This document shows positions 21,933-33,930 of a stretch of 64,000 bases of DNA, in pieces. The stretch spans positions 134,001-198,000 of the forward strand of contig CAWZYM010000297.1 in the NCBI GenBank assembly GCA_963966185.1. Reading direction: 5' to 3'. The notes below the pieces were generated by a model. It did not search any database, was not told the DNA's origin, and was given only the letters and a program-made list of their open reading frames with translations. The translations under genes and the position numbers were made by a program. Positions within the stretch are counted from its first letter, which is position 1, and the number at the start of each line of letters is the position of its first letter. Source of the DNA: Rhabditoides inermis (lineage: Eukaryota; Nematoda; Chromadorea; Rhabditida; Rhabditidae).

Positions 21933-24637
21933 CTAGCCCGAGTGCTCATGATGCCTGAACTCGCAAATTGCGCCAAGGTCAAAACCGCTGAGCGCGGATT
22001 TGAAAGAAGCTAGTGACCCGTGGGTGACTATGCAGTCAGGAAGCTGATTCCACACGCGAACCACGCGCGAGACAAACCCATTGTGTACTACACTATTATA
22101 CGTAGCCGTTCTACGCAGTTGGAGCGAGTTCTTGCGTCTGCCTCTGCCCGGTTGGACAGTGAACAGGGCTCGCAACTCGGGACCCTCCATACCACGCAAA
22201 ACCCTGAAACAGAAAATAAGATCGAGTTCAGTGCGACGGTACTCAAGTGAGTTCATACCAAACATAGCGAGGCGATCTAGATAGGGAATACTGAAAGAAT
22301 TATAGCCAAGTATGTGAAGAGTGATTCGAGTGAAGTTTCGTAGAACAGACTCAATTTTGTTGATCTGCTCTAAGGTGTGAGGAGACCAGATGATAGAGCC
22401 GTATTCCAAGATTGGACGGACGTATGTACTGAATAAAGACGCATAAGTAGAGATATTTGGATAAGCGACAGCGCGCGCAATTGCGCACGCAGTTGCAGTT
22501 GCGCGCTGAACAAGGACAGGTTACGACTCTTGGGCACAGACACTTCCATCTCCCAGTCATGTGACCAGGACGAGAAGTGTACCATGTCCACCTTCAACTC
22601 ATGAAAGTCGATCATAGGCTCCCTGATCGTACGAAAGAATTTTGCGTCGTCTGCATAGAGTACTACCTCCGAGGATATCTTCGATGGTAAGTCATTAATG
22701 AAGATTACGAACAAAAGAGGCCCTAAGACGCTCCCTTGAGGAACGCCGGAAGGGCATGCGAAAGATTCAGAAAATTTTGAGCCGCACATAACTTTAAAAG
22801 AGCGATTAGAGAGATAGCTGCCAAGCCAATTGATTAGACAGTTTCCGATACCGTAACCGGAGAGTTTGTGCAAAAGAAGACGGTGAGACACCTTGTCAAA
22901 AGCCTTGCAAAAATCAATATAAACAACGTCAGTTTGAAAGCCTTCGGACAAACCATCGAGCCATTTCGAAACGCACAACAAAAGTTGTGCGACAGTTGAT
23001 TTGGACGGTAGAAACCCGAATTGACGCGGGTATATCAAACCGGAGAGCAAAAGGTGGGAAAGAATTTTGTCCTTGATAATAATTTCAAGGATCTTGCAAA
23101 ATGAAGAGACTAGTAAGATTGGTCGGTAATTTTCAACAACGTCCCTCCGACCCTTCTTGTGCAGCGGCGATACGAGAGCAACGCGCCACATTTCTGGCAC
23201 AGATCCAGAGATGAGCGACAGGTTGAACAAGCGCGCAAGAGGTTCAGACAACGACAAAGCTAGTTTTTTGATAAAGTAGGCAGGAATGCGTTCGGGCGTG
23301 AGCGAAAGCTTGCTCTTCAGTTTGCCAATCGCCTGGAACACCGCATATCCGTCCAAAAGGAAATCAGACAAGGGTGGGGCGTCAGCAGCTGTGAGCGGAG
23401 GAAGAGGGCTGTTGTTTGGCTTGTTATAGACGCTTGCAAACTAAGAGGCAAGTGAGCGCGAGATGATTGCGGGGTCGGAGGTGCGCGTGCCATCAGGCAT
23501 AGTGAGAGCACTGATGCCGCGCGAGTTGTTGTTCAGTCTACGATTGATGTAGCCGAAGAACCTGCGCGAATCGCGCGAGTCGATAATTTTGCGTTCGGTG
23601 TAAGCGGCAAACTTGGCGCACCTGCTTGTATAGTCTCTCCTGGCGGCGACAAAGCGGGCGAAGCCGTCGGAGGTCTGCTCGCGCGCCTCCCACGCCTCGT
23701 CTACTCGCCGACGGGCTCGCAGGAGATGAGCGGGCGCGGGTCTGTCAGTCGGTCGTCGCTTGAGAGGAACATGAGTCTGAATTATATCATTCAAAACAGA
23801 TATAAATTTATTATAAACAGTATCGATGCAAGAAGTATCGGAAAACACACAACTCCAATCATAATTAGCTAGAATGAAGTCCAGTTTAGAATAGTCGGCC
23901 TTCGTGAAGTCGCGCGAGAAGTCTTCTTGAGTCTCGTCGGAAGCAGCTACGTCGGAGAGAAGGGAGAAAGTGACGGCGGCGTGGTCAGAGGAGGAGAATG
24001 GGCGGACCACCTCGACTTCCGAAAACGCTGGTGGGGAATCGACGAGAGCGACATCAAAAACGTACTTTCCGCGCGTTGGCTGTTGTACAAGATTGTACAA
24101 GCCAGCGTTGTTACAGAACTCAAAGAAATCACTTACTAGTCCGCTACCCGCGGTCTGACCCGGGTACAATTGAAAGTTAAGATCACCCAGAACAACTACA
24201 GGCATAGCAGAGGCAGATATGAGAGAGGAGAGATCAGATAGAATTGAGCGAGTGGGCTCGGCAGGGGTGGAAGGTGGCCGGTACAACAGAAATACACGAT
24301 ATACAATGGGTGTGAGAATGTCAATACAAACACATTCAGAATCATTGGATAATGGAATCTCAAGAATGGCAATAATCTTTCGGATGAAAATGATGACTCC
24401 ACCGGCCCGTGAGGGCCGATCTCGTCGAACAATATGATAAACACCGCGGGGATCAAGGAGACCATTAGGAAAATTTGGCGAGAGCCAGGATTCGCAAAAA
24501 GCAACAATGTCATGCTCAAAGCTATATAGAAGAGAGTGTAATTCGTTCAATTTCTTAGTGCAATTCGCTAGGTAGAACTTCACGCGGGCGTCTCCGCTGG
24601 CAACGTCCGAGGGGGGCAGGAAGAGGTCGGGGGGCAC
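21933..24637 (-). pseudogene. LINE ORF2: endonuclease and reverse transcriptase
   Basis: The N-terminal part carries APE-type endonuclease marks, FCESWLSP and SSSDHAAVTFSL. The RT follows with [53 protein letters not shown] and the catalytic LYADDAKF (about 22,640-22,670). A single in-frame TAG at 23441-23443 separates the endonuclease from the RT, and a frameshift near 22,500 separates the RT from the C-terminal region (IESVLRNFTRITLHI...). With only these lesions the insertion looks fairly young. Confidence 0.9.
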
Positions 24638-25725
24638 GTCTGCTGCTGTCCGACCGTCGCAGGCGATCGCGCGGGAGTTGCAGTCAGCCTAGAATTGAGA
24701 GCGGGAGGAAGTGTCTGTTCAATGGTAGTGGGAATGGGAATAGAGGTCGTGCGGTTCCCGCTACGGGACCGCAGCTGCTTCGGCATTGAAGGAGGCTGCT
24801 GGGCCGACTCAGCGAGGCGCTTTTTGGCCCGTTCCTTCTCCTTCTTCCTCTGGCTCTTACTCATCCTAGGAGTGGCGGCCGCATCCAGCTGCGCCCCAGC
24901 CACCGGAGTGGTGGGGTTGAGGACCGCGTGCGTCTCCACAACGGCAGAAGAGGTGACCTCCATCGGAACAACAATGGAGGCCGTCTTACCGCCGCCCGAG
25001 TCATACGCGGGCTTCACCACCTGCTCCTCCGAGAGGGTAGAGAAGGACGGGGAAATAAACATTGGTTCCGGGTCATCGCGCCCCTTGGCCTGGGAAGCGG
25101 AGGGGTTGCTGTGCGCAACCCCCCGCTGCTTCCAAGCCTTGGTACGCTCGCCTAGCGTGTTGTTGTGCGCTGCCAGCTCGGACGGGTTGTAGCCCATCCT
25201 CGCCGACATATCACCAAAATGCGAGGGAAACATGCGCTTGTGGTGATTGAACTGCGCGACAAAGTGCCTGGCCGTGTGGCTGTTCGTGAAAATTAGCTTC
25301 AGGCTGCGCGGACCTTTACCCCCCTTGTGGCCCATGCGAAAGCACTCCTTCACAGGGCCGTCCGCATTAATCTGGTTGATCAAATTAATTACGGACTGCT
25401 CGTCTTGCATATACGCGTAATAAGGTTGGCACCCCGTGGGCTCACGGAGGCCACGAAGCACGACCATACGATTGTGACTCACAGGGGAGGAAGAACGGTT
25501 TCGTGCAACGAGTGGGGCGGGTGGGCGGCCGGGGCGATTCGGCGGCGGGACAGCAGATGTCGTCATCATCGGCGGTGGGACAGAGAACATCGGCAACACA
25601 GGCTCGAGGGCAGCACGCTTCGTCGTCCTCAAACTCAAACTTGGGTAATTAAACCTGTCATTTGAATTTGGAAAATAACGTTTCAGGACCATCTCTACCA
25701 GCTGCGCGCCGTCCACCAACTGCAC
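24580..25725 (-). CDS. LINE ORF1 protein
   Basis: A 381-residue ORF precedes and overlaps ORF2, as in other Jockey/CR1 LINEs. It has a segment MVVLRGLREPTGCQPYYAYM and a region with KECFRMGHKGGKGPRSLKLI and FTNSHTARHFVAQFN, reminiscent of an RRM-like nucleic-acid-binding fold, then a low-complexity basic tail (KSQRKKEKERAKKRL). ORF1 proteins coat LINE RNA. The frame is intact, but the element's ORF2 is broken. Confidence 0.75.
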   Translation of the reverse strand: MQLVDGAQLVEMVLKRYFPNSNDRFNYPSLSLRTTKRAALEPVLPMFSVPPPMMTTSAVPPPNRPGRPPAPLVARNRSSSPVSHNRMVVLRGLREPTGCQPYYAYMQDEQSVINLINQINADGPVKECFRMGHKGGKGPRSLKLIFTNSHTARHFVAQFNHHKRMFPSHFGDMSARMGYNPSELAAHNNTLGERTKAWKQRGVAHSNPSASQAKGRDDPEPMFISPSFSTLSEEQVVKPAYDSGGGKTASIVVPMEVTSSAVVETHAVLNPTTPVAGAQLDAAATPRMSKSQRKKEKERAKKRLAESAQQPPSMPKQLRSRSGNRTTSIPIPTTIEQTLPPALNSRLTATPARSPATVGQQQTCPPTSSCPPRTLPAETPA

Positions 25726-25870
25726 GCACGTCCCGCCAACCTGCGCGACACTGTTTCTACATACTCATCATGTTCTGATCCAGAGCGACGCGATACGCTC
25801 GCACAGATCATATACATTCAAAGTCAGGTACGAATTAGGATACATATAATGCGGATGCATATAAAATCTG

Positions 25871-26220
25871 CTCAAATAATGGCAAAATCACAAAAATTCT
25901 GCCGTAATCCGAAATCGGCCCTAATTTCTGATGATTAAAAATATACTCAGTGAGTTTAGATACATTGGCCCAAAAAATGTTGTTTTTGAAACCACCTGTT
26001 TGAAATGAGACATTAACTCATTAATGAGGTTATGATTGATGAGAAGTTAACGTAATGATTAGTTGGCCCGCTGGCAGTTGCTGCAATCGGGCCATCCAGG
26101 TGATTTCAAAAACAACATTTTTTGGGCTAAAATCAGTCGCAAAAAAGTGTGTTTCAAAAACATTGTGTAATACCAGTGAATACTGCAGAATTTTTGCGAT
26201 TTTGCTTTTATTTGAGCAAA
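25871..26220. mobile_element. 350-bp imperfect palindromic MITE-like element
   Basis: Outer ends GCTCAAATAATGGCAAAATC and its diverged complement (to about 26,220) and inner pairs CAAAAAATGTTGTTTTTGAA at 25,971 with its inverse near 26,103-26,125 fold into one long hairpin. It lies in an intron of the unrecognised gene, 5' of exon 26265. No target duplication was resolved. Confidence 0.65.
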
Positions 26221-27271
26221 TTTTAAATTTATCCTCTTTATATGGTGATTCATTTTTGCTTCAGTTATCCGTTATCCGAAGCGTTCACGCAGAAGAAGTC
26301 AAGAAAGTCGCCGAGGACGCGCGGCAGTCGCAGAACAAGCTGGAAGCGGAGAGGGAGAAGAAGATGCAAGCCACGTTCGGAAGCGCACCCCTTCTCCCTC
26401 ATCTGAGTGGCATGTCAACTCGAGCCGTGGAGGGTGTACTCGATGGTGAGTAGCATTCCATACATTTTATACTAAAAAAATGACTTATTCCATGTTTTTA
26501 TCGTTCTCAAGTTTAGTGGTCGCCCTTGACAAGGAGTACACACTCCTTGTCAGCGAAGCTCTCGGTATCGGCGGACAGAAGAGCAAGTTCCTGGTCGACA
26601 GGTTCGTGCTGCAGTGTCTGGAAAAGGTAATACTATCATTTGTTTCGATTGTAAAGCGCATATTTTGAATGGATTCCAGGCCATTATTTCACCTGACACG
26701 CCAGTCGAGCTGTTCACTTTCTGAGTGGACGGAAAAGATTGTGCGAATCATCTAAAGAACCTGCCGCAGGAGTTCGTGCTTCCAATCAGAGGTATGTGGT
26801 CTATTTCACTTCCTAGTGCAAGTATAACGATTATATCGATTATTGATATCGAATATAATTATATCGATTGTTGTAGTTGGTATTTTTCAGACTTCCTGGT
26901 CTAGCAGAGCGGTCTATCCCTAGACAACTGCAATCAAGTTCTCCATGGAAAAGATCATCCAGGGCAGGTTGTGAGTAATCAATTTGAAACTTTTTCGATG
27001 TTAAGCAGGTTGAATAATGACGATTGAGTTGTTTTTATATATGAATCTTACGCCCTCTGTTCGCGAAAATGGCTGTCTCCTATAAGACCTGGGACACCCA
27101 GTGATTGAGAGTCAAATGTTATATGTTTTACTGATGTAAGTTATTTGTTTCAGCCGCCGTCTCGGCCGTCGAGATACGGACGCCGGCACTGCCAGCAAGC
27201 GACGAGCAGCGGAGATGGCAGCGGACACTGATTCCAAGAAGTTCAAGTACAAGAACAAGAAGAGCGAGTAA

Positions 27272-28345
27272 CTGTGAGTATTAGATGATGTTAGAACTGC
27301 GTGTTCCACTCTGCCCACTATTTCTGTGAATTGTTTTGCCGTACTGAGCTACTCCCAAATTGTGCCTTTTTGTAACCCAATTTTAACTCTCAATGCTACT
27401 CTAAAGTCCCCATGTGAAACAGATCCCTATTCGTCTCTCGCTATAGTTTGTCTCTCCATTCCGCGTCACCTCACTGTGCCATCATATCTCGTTATTATCT
27501 CCTTATGCCCAGTTTAATTCCCTTTCTCGCAAACGATTGCTTCGATAATATCACCATGTTTGTTCTGATGTTAGTTACAGTTATTGTCTAATAAATCTCT
27601 TTCGAAAAACGTTTTCTTTTGTTTTTGTTTGCTAAGGAAGTAAAGAATTATCACTGTTCACCCGGGGAGCACTCGCTAACCCTGCTGTATTGTACGCGGC
27701 CAGAAAAACTAACTGTACGCGGACAACCATTCCGTACTGTACCCCCAGCAGTATGTACCTGTCGATTGAAGCGCGCGTATTGTACGACGGCTGTACGTGT
27801 ACAGGACAAAACAATTAAAATTACGCCTGCCAGATATTGCTCTCCCTCTTACAGTCTTTTGTGAAAACCAACATATGTTCTCTAACAGCATTTATTTAAC
27901 CGACTTAATCATATCTGATCATATCTTGTGTTGAGGGAGAGAAGCAACAATTGGTATAATTGAGAACGCATTGGGTTGAGAATCAAAAAAGAGCATGTAT
28001 ATATATGGCACAACAGGTCATTCCGTTTTCTCCGATAAGGGAGAGATCAATTTGAACCGTTTCTCTAACGATATGTATAGAAATCGGACGAAGCACTGGG
28101 GAGATTGACTGAGCTGAGGGCGGAGTCAGAGGGAGCGGGGCTCAATTGACAAGAGAGAATAGAATGGGAGAATAAATAGTACAGGATGAGGAATACGCGA
28201 GAAGGGACTCGCATTCAGATGGAACGGGACTACATATCTGGTTCAATCAAAGGGAGTATAAAACGGGGGGAAATCCAAATGGCACAGGAGAGGGAGAAGA
28301 ACGGTGTCGGGGATACAGCGGGGAGACAAAATATCAGCTCACTGT
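27272..28345. other. Spacer between two inverted gene ends
   Basis: It contains the 3' flank of the 21,419-27,271 gene (AATAAA near 27,591), the third GTAC-rich element (27,688-27,803) and unassigned AT-rich sequence. No further gene is supported. Confidence 0.5.
27688..27803. repeat. GTAC-rich mini-element, copy 3
   Basis: It begins TATTGTACGCGGCCAG and shares with 10,308-10,430 the blocks CGTACTGTACCCCCAGCAG and GCGCGTATTGTACGACGG, ending near CTGTACGTGTACAGG. It lies 17 kb from the other copies, which shows dispersal. Confidence 0.7.
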
Positions 28346-28473
28346 TCATTCGTCCTTCTTGTTGTTCTTGACGGAGTAGTGTTTCTTGAACTCCACCTGC
28401 TGCTCTGCTGCCTCGGCCGCCCGCCGCTTGCTGGCCGCGCAGGGCGTCCGTGTCTCTGCGACCGAGACGTCGG
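28346..28473 (-). pseudogene. Terminal exon paralogous to the 27,154-27,271 exon
   Basis: After an acceptor TTTCAG the minus strand reads DVSVAETRTPCAASKRRAAE, continues KKHYSVKNNKKDE and ends TGA at 28346-28348. The plus-strand exon at 27,154-27,271 has the same TASKRRAAE...K-K-KK-E layout in inverted orientation. This exon is intact, while the plus copy has a one-base deletion. No upstream exon is found: the minisatellite begins about 110 bp away. It is listed as a pseudogene because it is an orphan exon. Confidence 0.55.
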
Positions 28474-28580
28474 CTGAAACATACATGTTGAGAAAAGATT
28501 GATAACTTGAACAAACCATTAACACGCATATAAGTGGTAAGTACGAGCGTGCGATTTTCAAGACAACATCAGACATTGTG

Positions 28581-31500
28581 TGATTTGTCCACCCTTGTTC
28601 AACCTCCCGGTAATTTGTCCACAATTGTTCAATCTTCCGGTAATTTGCACGTGGACAATCAATCTTCCGGTATTTTGTCCACACTTGTTCAATCTCCCGG
28701 TAATTTGTCCACCCTTGTTCAATCTTCCGGTAATTTGTCCACACTTGTTCAATCTTCCGGTATTTTGTCCATCCTTGTTCAATCTTCCGGTATTCTGTTA
28801 CATATTGTTCAATCTCCCGGTAGTTTGTCCACAATTGTTCAATTTTCCGGTAAGTTGCACGTAGATAATCAATCTTCCGGTATTTTGTTCACATTTGTTC
28901 AATCTTCCGGTAACTTGCACGTAGACAATCAATCTTCCGGTATTTTGTCCACACTTGTTCAATCTCCCGGTGATTTGCACGTAGATGTTCAATCTTTTGG
29001 TATTTTGTACGTACATGTTCAATCTTCCGGTAATTTTTCCACACTTGTTCAATCTTCCGGTAATTTGTCCACCCTTGTTCAATCTTCCGGTAATTTGCAC
29101 GTAGATGTTCAATCTTACGGTATTTTGTCCACCTTTGTTCAATCTCCCGGTAATTTGTCCGCATTTGTTTAATCTTCCGATATTTTGTCCACCCTTGTTC
29201 AATCATCTGGTAATTTGCACGTAGATGTTCAATCTTCCGGTAATTTGTCCACCCTTGTTCAATCTTCCGGTAAGTTGTCCACACTTGTTCAATCTTCCGG
29301 TATTTCGTCCACCCTTGTTCAATCTTCCGGTAATTTGCACGTATATGTTCAATCTTTTGGTGCTTGTCCACCCTTGTTCAACCTCCTGGTAATTCGTCCA
29401 CACTCGTTCAATCTTTCGGTAATTTGTCCGTACATGTTCAATCTTCCGGTATTCTGTTAATTATTGTTCAATCTTCCGGTATTTTGTTACATATTGTTCA
29501 ATCTCCCGGTAATTCGTCCACAATTGTTCAATCTTCCGGTAATTTGCACGTAGATAATCAATCTTCCGGTATTTTGTCCGTACATGTTCAATCTTCTGGT
29601 AATTTGTCCACACTTGTTCAATCTTCCGGTAATTTGCACGTATATGTTCAATCTTCCGGTATTTTGTCCACCCTTGTTCAACCTCCCGATAATTTGTCCA
29701 CACTTGTTCAATCTTCCGGTAATTTGCACGTAGACAATCAATCTTCCGGTATTTTGTCCGTACATGTTCATTCTTCCGGTAATTTTTCCACACTTGTTCA
29801 ATCTTCCGGTAATTTGTCCACCCTTAATCAATCTTCCGGTAATTTGCACGTAGATGTTCAATCTTACGGTATTTTGTCCACCCTTGTTCAATCTCCCGGT
29901 AATTTGTCCACCCTTGTTCAATCTTTTGGTAATTTGCACGTAGATGTTCAATCTTCCGGTAATTTGTCCACCCTTGTTCAATCTTCCGGTAAGTTGTCCA
30001 CACTTGTTCAATCTTCCGGTATTTTGTCCACCCTTGTTCAATCTTCCGGTAATTTGCACGTATATGTTCAATCTTTTGGTGCTTGTCCACCCTTGTTCAA
30101 CCTCCTGGTAATTCGTCCACACTCGTTCAATCTTTCGGTAATTTGTCCGTACATGTTCAATCTTCCGGTATTCTGTTAATTATTGTTCAATCTTCCGGTA
30201 TTTTGTTACATATTGTTCAATCTCCCGTTAATTCGTCCACAATTGTTCAATCTTCCGGTAATTTGCACGTAGATAATCAATCTTCCGGTATTTTGTCCGT
30301 ACATGTTCAATCTTACGGTACTTTGTCCACCCTTGTTCAATCTCCCGGTAGTTTGTCCACTTTTGTTCAATTTTCCAGTAAGTTGCACGTAGATAATCAA
30401 TCTTCCGGTATTTTGTTCACATTTGTTCAATCTTCCGGTAATTTGCACGTAGACAATCAATCTTCCGGTAATTTGTCCACACTTGTTCAATCTCCCGGTG
30501 ATTTGCACGTAGATGTTCAATCTTTTGGTGTTTTGTACGTACATGTTCAATCTTCCGGTAATTTTCCCACACTTGTTCAATATTCCGGTAATTTGTCCAC
30601 CCTTGTTCAATCTTCCGGTAATTTGTCCACACTTGTTCAATCTTCCGGTATTTTGTCCACCCTTGTTCAATCTTCCGGTAATTTGCACGTATATGTTCAA
30701 TCTTTTGGTGCTTGTCCACCCTTGTTCAACCTCCTGGTAATTCGTCCACACTCGTTCAATCTTTCGGTAATTTGTCCGTACATGTTCAATCTTCCGGTAT
30801 TCTGTTAATTATTGTTCAATCTTCCGGTATTTTGTTACATATTGTTCAATCTCCCGTTAATTCGTCCACAATTGTTCAATCTTCCGGTAATTTGCACGTA
30901 GATAATCAATCTTTCGGTATTTTGTCCGTACATGTTCAATCTTACGGTGCTTTGTCCACCCTTGTTCAATCTCCCGGTAGTTTGTCCACTTTTGTTCAAT
31001 TTTCCGGTAAGTTGCACGTAGATAATCAATCTTCCGGTATTTTGTTCACATTTGTTCAATCTTCCGGTAATTTGCACGTAGACAATCAATCTTCCGGTAT
31101 TTTGTCCACACTTGTTCAATCTCCCGGTGATTTGCAAGTAGATGTTCAATCTTTTGGTATTTTGTACGTACATGTTCAATCTTCCGGTAATTTTCCCACA
31201 CTTGTTCAATATTCCGGTAATTTGTCCACCCTTGTTCAATCTTTCGGTAATTTTGTCCGTACATGTTCAATCTTCCGGTATTCTGTTAATTATTGTTCAA
31301 TCTTCCGGTATTTTGTTAACTATTGTTCAATCTCCCGGTAATTCGTCCACAATTGTTCAATCTTCCGGTAATTTGTACACACTTGTTCAACCTTCCGGTT
31401 TTTTGTTCACACTTATTCAATCTTCGGTAATTTGTCCGTACCTGTTCAATTTCCCGGACTTGTTCAATCTTCCGGTATTTTGTCCACCCTTGTTCAATCT

Positions 31501-33064
31501 TCCGGTAATTTGCACGTAGATGTTCAATCTTACGGTATTTTGTCCACCCTTGTTAAATCTCCCGGTGATTTGCACGTAGATGTTCAATCTTTTGGTATTT
31601 TGTACGTACATGTTCAATCTTCCGGTAATTTTCCCACACTTGTTCAATATTCCGGTAATTTGTCCACCCTTGTTCAATCTTCCAGTAATTTGTCCACACT
31701 TGTTCAATCTTCCGGTATTTTGTCCACCCTTGTTTAATTTTCCGGTAATTTGCACGTAGATGTTCAATCTCACGGTATTTTGTTCACCCTTGTTCAACCT
31801 CCCGATAATTTGTCCACACTTGTTCAATCTTCCGGTAATTTGCACGTAGACAATCAATCTTCCGGTATTTTGTCCGTACATGTTCAATCTTCCGGTAATT
31901 TTTCCACACTTGTTCAATCTTCCGGTAATTTGTCCACCCTTGTTCAATCTTCCGGTAATTTGCACGTAGATGTTCAATCTTACGGTATTTTGTCCACCCT
32001 CGTTCAATCTCCCGGTAATTTGTCCGCACTTGTTCAATCTTCCGATATTTTGTCCACCCTTGTTCAATCTTCTGGTAATTTGCACGTAGATGTTCAATCT
32101 TCCGGTAATTTGTCCACCCTTGTTCAATCTTCCGGTAAGTTGTCCACACTTGTTCAATTTTCCGGTATTTTGTCCACCCTTGTTCAATCTTCCGGTAATT
32201 TGCACGTATATGTTCAATCTTTTGGTGCTTGTCCACCCTTGTTCAACCTCCTGGTAATTCGTCCACACTCGTTCAATCTTTCGGTAATTTGTCCGTACAT
32301 GTTCAATCTTCCGGTATTCTGTTAATTATTGTTCAATCTTCCGGTATTTTGTTACATATTGTTCAATCTCCCGTTAATTCGTCCAAAATTGTTCAATCTT
32401 CCGGTAATTTGCACGTAGATAATCAATCTTCCGGTATTTTGTCCGTACATGTTCAATCTTCTGGTAATTTGTCCACACTTGTTCAATCTTCCGGTAATTT
32501 GCACGTATATGTTCAATCTTCCGGTATTTTGTCCACCCTTGTTCAACCTCCCGATACCTTGTCCACACTTGTTCAATCTTCCGGTAATTTGCACGTAGAC
32601 AATCAATCTTCCGGTATTTTGTCCGTACATGTTCAATCTTCCGGTAATTTTTCCACACTTGTTCAATCTTCCGGTAATTTGTCCACCCTTGTTCAATCTT
32701 CCGGTAATTTGCCCGTAGATGTTCGATCTTACGGTAATTTGTCCACCCTTGTTCAATCTTCCGGTAATTTGCACGTAGATGTTCAATCTTCCGGTATTTT
32801 GTCCACCCTTGTTCAACCTCCCGATAATTTGTCCACACTTGTTCAATCTTCCGGTAATTTGCACGTAGACAATCAATCTTCCGGTATTTTGTCCGTACAT
32901 GTTCAATCTTCCGGTAATTTTTCCACACTTGTTCAATCTTCCGGTAATTTGTCCACCCTTGTTCAATCTTCCGGTAATTTGCCCGTAGATGTTCGATCTT
33001 CCGGTATTTTGTCCACCCTTGTTCAACCTCCCGATAATTTGTCCACACTTGTTCAATCTTCCGG
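28581..33064. repeat. 30-bp minisatellite, block 1 (about 149 units)
   Basis: The core is TTGTTCAATCTTCCGG, with a variable 3' half (TAATTTGTCCACCC, TATTTTGTCCACAC, TAATTTGCACGTAGA and others). Since 30 bp is ten codons and the unit lacks stops, long spurious ORFs with decapeptide repeats ([10 protein letters not shown] on plus, [10 protein letters not shown] on minus) run in most frames. A 29-bp variant (TTTTGGTGCTTGTCC) recurs at about 29,360, 30,080, 30,709 and 32,226, which shows higher-order repeats. From about 30,498 on, the block is repeated at +3,540. Confidence 0.95.
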
Positions 33065-33452
33065 ATCGAGTGCAGGGAAGCGCCAATCTTCGACTGGGAA
33101 GTAAGGGGCAGCAGGCTGAGTGGCCGGCATGGCGAGACAATGACAACATCACAAACAACTCTCTCGTCACGCACACACGTGTCGCCATCAACACAAACAA
33201 TCACGTGCACGCATCAAAACACTTCATTCGACAACAATCAAACACGCATAGTTACAGGAACAAAGAGAGATCGCCGATATACATACAAAGTAGAGGTGTA
33301 CATAAAACCGGAGTGTGAGATACGTAAAATGAGTAAAGTGATATCAAAAAAACAACCGGTGGGAGTTGCGAGTGCTGGAACGTGAGACATCGTAAGTGGC
33401 AACAGAGCAGCAGGTGAAAGGGAGACGGTCGCTCTTCTCTCTTCTTCTCATC

Positions 33453-33772
33453 TCACTTGGTGTTGTCAATCCTGGTGATCTGACTGGTTCCCTCGCTGAA
33501 CGTGGTCCGGTACAACACGTTCGCGTGATTTAACATACCCTCCTTCAGCGACACGATGAAGAACTGAAATCAATCAATCATCTTGTCAATATCAATCGAT
33601 AATGGGTACCCGCGAGTTGGTGAAGTTCTTCTTGATCATGGCTCCAATGTTCTGAGTGTGGGAGAGGTCGAGGGCAGCGTCGACCTCGTCGAGAATGTAG
33701 ATGGGCTGCTTGAACTTCAACATCGCCAGCACAAGAGAGAGCGCCACCTTCTGGCCTGAAACGGAAACAGTC

Positions 33773-33848
<76 letters not shown>

Positions 33849-33930
33849 CTCCACATACCTCCACTCAGCTCTCCCAGGTGCTCCTTCCACTGTCCGTTGA
33901 ATGCCACTGTCCTTCCACTGTCCGTTGAAA
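33453..33930 (-). pseudogene. SMC2 C-terminal fragment C
   Basis: Exons 33453-33563 ([20 protein letters not shown]) and 33610-33755 (Walker [13 protein letters not shown]) are open, and 33859-~33910 holds only [17 protein letters not shown]. This last exon is cut by a small repeat of AACGGACAGTGGAAGGA and then joined to minisatellite block 2 at 33,931. One codon of the ancestral KPAP is lost (KFKQPIYI). It cannot encode an ATPase head alone. Confidence 0.85.

Larger units (their letters stand above)
21790..25745 (-). mobile_element. Jockey/CR1-type LINE, nearly full length
   Basis: On the minus strand an ORF1 (25725-24580) is followed by and overlaps an ORF2 (24637-21933) with APE endonuclease and reverse transcriptase. 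It lies antisense in an intron of the 21,419-27,271 gene, between exon 21676-21755 and the downstream exons. Exact ends and target duplication were not resolved; there is no long poly(A). The layout fits the Jockey/CR1 superfamily. Confidence 0.85.
21419..27271 (+). pseudogene. Unrecognised multi-exon gene hosting a LINE
   Basis: Exons are 21419-21515, 21556-21614, 21676-21755 (ADYLQSKLDVLSSSQSME), a doubtful 25784-25827, 26265-26445 (a charged helix EEVKKVAEDARQSQNKLEAE, then LLPHLSGMSTRAVEGVLDG), 26517-26626 (DKEYTLLVSEALGIGGQKSK), 26680-26791 (ISPDTPVELFTF, NLPQEFVLPIR), 26891-~26970 and 27154-27271. Most junctions agree in phase. I cannot name the family. Lesions are TGA at 26722-26724, TAG just after DFLV near 26,902, and a one-base deletion in the last exon relative to its paralogue at 28,346-28,473. 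The LINE and a MITE sit in its introns. The basic tail ends KKFKYKNKKSE. Confidence 0.5.
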
